The notes under the pieces: generated by a model
What the model saw: only the letters and a program-made list of their open reading frames with translations
Databases searched by the model: none
What the model was told of the DNA's origin: nothing
Shown here: piece by piece, positions 20,809 to 23,541 of the stretch
Layout: the number at the start of each line of letters is the position of its first letter
How positions within the stretch are numbered: the stretch's first letter is position 1
Made by a program: the position numbers and the translations under genes
NCBI GenBank assembly: GCA_900660155.1
Contig: CABFPE010001723.1
Span: 1 to 23,541, forward strand
Source of the DNA: Hofstenia miamia
Taxonomy: Eukaryota > Xenacoelomorpha > Acoela > Hofsteniidae
Length of the DNA: 23,541 nucleotides
Reading direction: 5' to 3'

Positions 20809-21258
20809 GCAAGATGGATGAAACAAAACCAGCAACGTTCCTACTTAACTATGCACATTGCTTTTTCATTCACAATGCTATCTTATATTTAAAAGATCCG
20901 CAAACTACAGCATGAGTCAAATCAATGCAGCCGCGCTTTTTTATTGTGCCATAAATATAAATATACATTTTTAATGTAATACCAAAAGACTGTATGTTTC
21001 ATCATTTATATTTAAGGGATTATAATAATTACTTTAAACTTTGTGATTATAAAATAGTTCATTTTAAAGTTAGCAGAGTCGTGGATTACTGAGGTCTTGT
21101 CCTGCATTGAAGAATCTGTCATTATTATTTTTAAATAACAATTTGAAAATACGCATCTCGGCCTGGGTGATGATTCTACAATATTTCAAGCTATAATGAT
21201 AATGCTTTTTCAGTGAAAATGTATTGTGTTAAATCGAAAGTTGTGGTAATTTGATTAG
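20809..21258. other. Left flank of the hAT element, no gene seen
   Basis: AT-rich sequence with ordinary CpG content. No frame, repeat or RNA gene is supported. GGTAAT at 21245-21250 also occurs directly beyond the right end of the element (23103-23108). Confidence 0.5.
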
Positions 21259-21271
21259 CAGGGCCCGGATA
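21259..21271 (+). repeat. Left terminal inverted repeat of hAT
   Basis: CAGGGCCCGGATA, the exact reverse complement of 23091-23103. hAT ends usually begin with CA and commonly CAGGG. It contains the palindrome GGGCCC. Confidence 0.93.
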
Positions 21272-21273
21272 TT

Positions 21274-21347
21274 AGGTGGTATAAAATCATCTAAATAGTT
21301 ACTTAAAAAGGTGCTAAAATTAACCCATTTAGGTGCTCAAATAGGTG
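21274..21347 (+). repeat. Left subterminal AGGTG motif cluster
   Basis: AGGTG occurs at 21274, 21309, 21331 and 21343, three of them extended to AGGTGCT. AAATAGTTACT lies among them at 21293-21303. Subterminal short repeats are known transposase-binding sites in hAT elements such as Ac and Hermes; binding here is inferred. Orientation is the same as at the right end, not mirrored. Confidence 0.75.
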
Positions 21348-21379
21348 CTAAAACAGATTTCGTTGACAACAAAATTTAA

Positions 21380-22843
21380 TTAAAGGTCTCTATTACAATA
21401 TACAAACAGTAGGGTTTTAAGCGAATTTTCGCATAGGCACTGCCTATTATCTGCCAGCAAATTGGTATACATTGAAAAGGACCTCTCCACATCACAAGCT
21501 ACTATCGGTGCGTTTTTTGCTGCTTCTTTGTTTGCCATAGTCCATGCAGATATCCGAGTATTTTTGATTGAAATAGGAACCCCATATTTCAAGGCGTTAC
21601 TCAGTGCCCTCATTTCTCCGAAGCCTGAATTTTTCGCAAGTGATTCTGCAAGCTTGTTTCTGCCCAATTGATGTTGCATCTTTGTTTGAATATTATCTAT
21701 GATTTCGACAGCCGAAATCAGCAACATCTTTGCTTGTATTTTCTTTAAATCCTCAACCAGAAACCCATAATTTGCCCGAATACACAATAACTCGGCTTCT
21801 AATTTTGGCCGGTTGTTTTCCAAAATGTGTGTTGCCTTGGTTACCGTGGTGGATCCATGCAATGTTGGCACAACTTCTGCCAGCACTTCTAAATTTTCAG
21901 CATGGTACAGGGCTGCCTCAATCCATGTCCCCCATCTGGTTATTGTTGGCCTGGGTGGTAAAGGGACTGTCGGCGCATAGTGTTTTAAAGCATTGATGTT
22001 CTTAGGTGACTTTCTAAATATCTTTTTAATACTCGAAATGTAACTGTCTGCTACAGTAAAATTCTGACGGATATGGTCAGCGACATTATGTAGCGCATGG
22101 GCGAGGCACGTTACGTGAATCATTTTGTTAAACATGCCTTTCAGGACTTCCGTATATGCTTTCTTCATATAGCTCGCGCCATCGGTTACAAAAAGAAGAA
22201 CGTTGTCGTACGGAATTCCGTGAGGAAATAAAGACGTAAGAGTAGTTACGATAGTTTGAGATATTGTCGAATAATTTGTCTTTTCCAAAAAATTGGTTGA
22301 GGCTAAGAACGGTCCATGGTCTTCATCTCCAAGTATTCCAATAACAACATTCGCCACACATCTGTCTTTTACATCGGTTGTCTCGTCAATGCTAATCCAC
22401 ATTGTAGAATCTTTAAGAATCTGCTGTAATTTTGTATATTTCTGTTTGAAAAGATCACCTACGTAGTTCTTTCTTAAAGTGGATTCGTCGGGAACGTCTT
22501 GTTTGGTGTATTTCCTCAAAAATCCTCGGAAGATCGGATTCTTAAGCTTTTCGAATGGAATATTAGAACTTACTAGCGCTTGACACAAGTCCAGGTTAAA
22601 TTGGCTCTTAGCGGGTAATGCAGATGTCAGTAAACCCTGCTGGATTGTATTGGTGCGAGAATTTGTTGCACGTTGCTTATGTTTTTGTCCCTGTAAATGT
22701 TGCACCACATGACTTCGTAAAGAATAAGAAACGGATACGCCACATACGGTGCAAAATAACAATTTGCCGTCGTCTTTTAATAACGGAAATTCACGTGAGA
22801 ATGCCTTACAGCGCTGCACATCGCTTGTTTTTTCTTTAGGCAT
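21380..22843 (-). CDS. hAT transposase, CGGBP1-like
   Basis: The 487-residue frame begins at ATG 22841-22843, the first Met before a BED-like zinc finger, and ends at TAA 21380-21382. The finger has Cys31, Cys34, His49 and His55, with the same C-x2-C-x14-H-x5-H spacing as the vertebrate protein CGGBP1, itself derived from a hAT. A conserved segment follows at about 83-130 (LCQALVSSNIPFEKL). The RNase H-like core shows Asp153 (SIDETTD), Asp221 (FVTDGASYM), a C-x2-H at 246-249 (CLAHALH) and Arg-Trp at 303-304. Glu453 in DVERSFSMYTNLLADNR is the likely third catalytic residue and opens the C-terminal dimerisation region. All core blocks are present without a stop or frameshift, so the protein may be active. 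It would cut and paste its own element in the nucleus. ATTAAA just past the stop could serve as a weak poly(A) signal. Confidence 0.93.
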   Translation of the reverse strand: MPKEKTSDVQRCKAFSREFPLLKDDGKLLFCTVCGVSVSYSLRSHVVQHLQGQKHKQRATNSRTNTIQQGLLTSALPAKSQFNLDLCQALVSSNIPFEKLKNPIFRGFLRKYTKQDVPDESTLRKNYVGDLFKQKYTKLQQILKDSTMWISIDETTDVKDRCVANVVIGILGDEDHGPFLASTNFLEKTNYSTISQTIVTTLTSLFPHGIPYDNVLLFVTDGASYMKKAYTEVLKGMFNKMIHVTCLAHALHNVADHIRQNFTVADSYISSIKKIFRKSPKNINALKHYAPTVPLPPRPTITRWGTWIEAALYHAENLEVLAEVVPTLHGSTTVTKATHILENNRPKLEAELLCIRANYGFLVEDLKKIQAKMLLISAVEIIDNIQTKMQHQLGRNKLAESLAKNSGFGEMRALSNALKYGVPISIKNTRISAWTMANKEAAKNAPIVACDVERSFSMYTNLLADNRQCLCENSLKTLLFVYCNRDL

Positions 22844-22933
22844 GTTTTAGCGAGAAATGCAAGTTACACGTATGAGTGTGGGACTGACGCAAATCAAATA
22901 GCATTGGCCGGCGCGCAACGATAATTGCCTCAG

Positions 22934-22947
22934 CCGCTAGATGGCGC
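22934..22947 (+). promoter_or_regulatory. CTCF-like motif upstream of the transposase
   Basis: CCGCTAGATGGCGC lies 91 bp before the transposase start. Its complement GCGCCATCTAGCGG fits the CTCF core consensus (GCGCCMYCTRGTGG) at all but one base. CTCF is an insulator and architectural DNA-binding protein in bilaterian animals. The site lies in the densest CpG patch of the window. Whether the host has CTCF and binds here is unknown. Confidence 0.45.
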
Positions 22948-22999
22948 AATGGATTTACGCCGTGTTCCCTTCCTCAATTTCTCAGAAATATGGTGTATT

Positions 23000-23080
23000 A
23001 GGTGCTCATATGTAATTAATGAAATTTAGGTGGTGTTTATTCAAAATGTGCAAATAGTTACTAATAGGTGTTATTAGGTG
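23000..23080 (+). repeat. Right subterminal AGGTG motif cluster
   Basis: AGGTG occurs at 23000, 23028, 23066 and 23076, and AAATAGTTACT recurs at 23052-23062. The left end carries the same motifs in the same orientation, so the subterminal zones are direct rather than inverted repeats. Confidence 0.75.
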
Positions 23081-23090
23081 TTAAAACTAT

Positions 23091-23103
23091 TATCCGGGCC
23101 CTG
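23091..23103 (-). repeat. Right terminal inverted repeat of hAT
   Basis: TATCCGGGCCCTG, the exact reverse complement of the left end. Sequence immediately outside reads GTAATAAA. Confidence 0.93.
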
Positions 23104-23541
23104 GTAATAAATCTTGTACAAGATAACACAAACTGATTTCGTAATTTCCTAATAGGGCTAGATGTAATAGCATAATGTAATAATTACAGTAGTATGAACA
23201 ATGAATGATAGGAAAGCTAATATGAATAAAAATCCCTATCCTTATACCTAACCTATGAGCACCTGGGGTAAGTACCGGCTATACACAATGCTCCTGTTAA
23301 CTGGAGTTGTGAACCACTGTCTAGAATACCCGAGAGCTCGAACGTTTAGCTTTCCATTCTATTAAATAAAATAACCTGATACAAAAACGTAAAGTAAATC
23401 CAGTAAATTCAATTCATCACCAAAATGATCAATCACACAATTTTTATAGTGAAAAATTAGCAAACAATCAAATATTTGACTAGTACCTGCTAATTTCAGT
23501 TGTTGACAATTTCAAACTCTTTAATTTCTGAAGAAGGTTAC
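23104..23541. other. Right flank of the hAT element, no gene seen
   Basis: AT-rich sequence with several CpGs (for example in TACCGGCT and CTCGAACGTT). No coding frame, tRNA or repeat could be supported. Confidence 0.5.

Larger units (their letters stand above)
21259..23103 (-). mobile_element. hAT-superfamily DNA transposon, 1845 bp
   Basis: The element is bounded by perfect 13 bp terminal inverted repeats, CAGGGCCCGGATA at 21259-21271 and its complement at 23091-23103. It encodes one intronless transposase on the minus strand covering about 79% of its length, which is compact for an autonomous hAT. The eight bases outside the ends are TTGATTAG and GTAATAAA. They are not the identical duplication expected, although each fits the loose nTnnnnAn pattern known for hAT targets. 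The open frame and intact ends suggest a fairly young, possibly autonomous copy. CpG content is high, unlike the decayed transposons upstream. Confidence 0.92.

Noticed and set aside
20610..20915. 101-codon plus-strand open frame rich in Tyr and Ile
   Set aside because: It is a translation of the TA and TATG microsatellites and has no evolutionary meaning as protein.
21462..22839. Plus-strand open frames at 21462-21671, 21730-21996 and 22618-22839
   Set aside because: They are antisense shadows of the well-supported hAT transposase.

Overview
This window looks like AT-rich nuclear DNA from an animal, most likely an invertebrate. There are no bacterial-style operons. Long gene-poor stretches are broken up by decayed transposable elements and tandem repeats. 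The only protein whose family I can assign with confidence from an intact frame is a transposase. I see no convincing intact host gene, rRNA, tRNA or CRISPR array.

Layout. 1-2480: AT-rich spacer with two old, diverged tandem duplications. 2504-2746: short open frame with an SGNH-hydrolase-like GTND motif. About 2805-4010: satellite-like array of roughly 330-355 bp monomers with mosaic sharing between units. 5617-5790 (minus) and 7839-8029 (plus): two related LTR-like copies in opposite orientation. The second is bounded by TG...CA ends and a CTAT duplication, so it is probably a solo LTR. About 8623-13900 (minus): heavily decayed Ty3/gypsy-type retrotransposon. In minus-strand order it shows a gag-like region, a CCHC zinc knuckle, an aspartic protease relic, a partial reverse transcriptase, RNase H and integrase relics. 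It has many stops and frameshifts and a probable internal deletion between protease and RT. 14027-14324: two recent local tandem duplications. 14325-17300: AT-rich spacer. About 18000-18240: relic of a LINE-type endonuclease. 20211-20532 (minus): broken acidic pseudo-exon. 20616-20808: two microsatellites around a 32 bp GC-richer core. 21259-23103: compact hAT transposon with 13 bp perfect terminal inverted repeats and an intact 487-residue transposase related to CGGBP1.

The strongest unexplained signal is compositional. I count only about 14 CpG dinucleotides in the first 17.3 kb. From about 17.3 kb onward they occur at roughly ten times that density, and the change is abrupt. This could be a boundary between germline-methylated and unmethylated chromatin, or a chimeric assembly join. 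Inside the hAT element two further signals stand out: AGGTG motifs lie in the same orientation at both ends, four per end, and a CTCF-like site sits just upstream of the transposase start.

The genes do not form a pathway. The window is best read as a transposon graveyard (1-17.3 kb) joined to a compositionally different segment carrying a much better preserved hAT insertion. All translations and counts were done by eye, without database searches.
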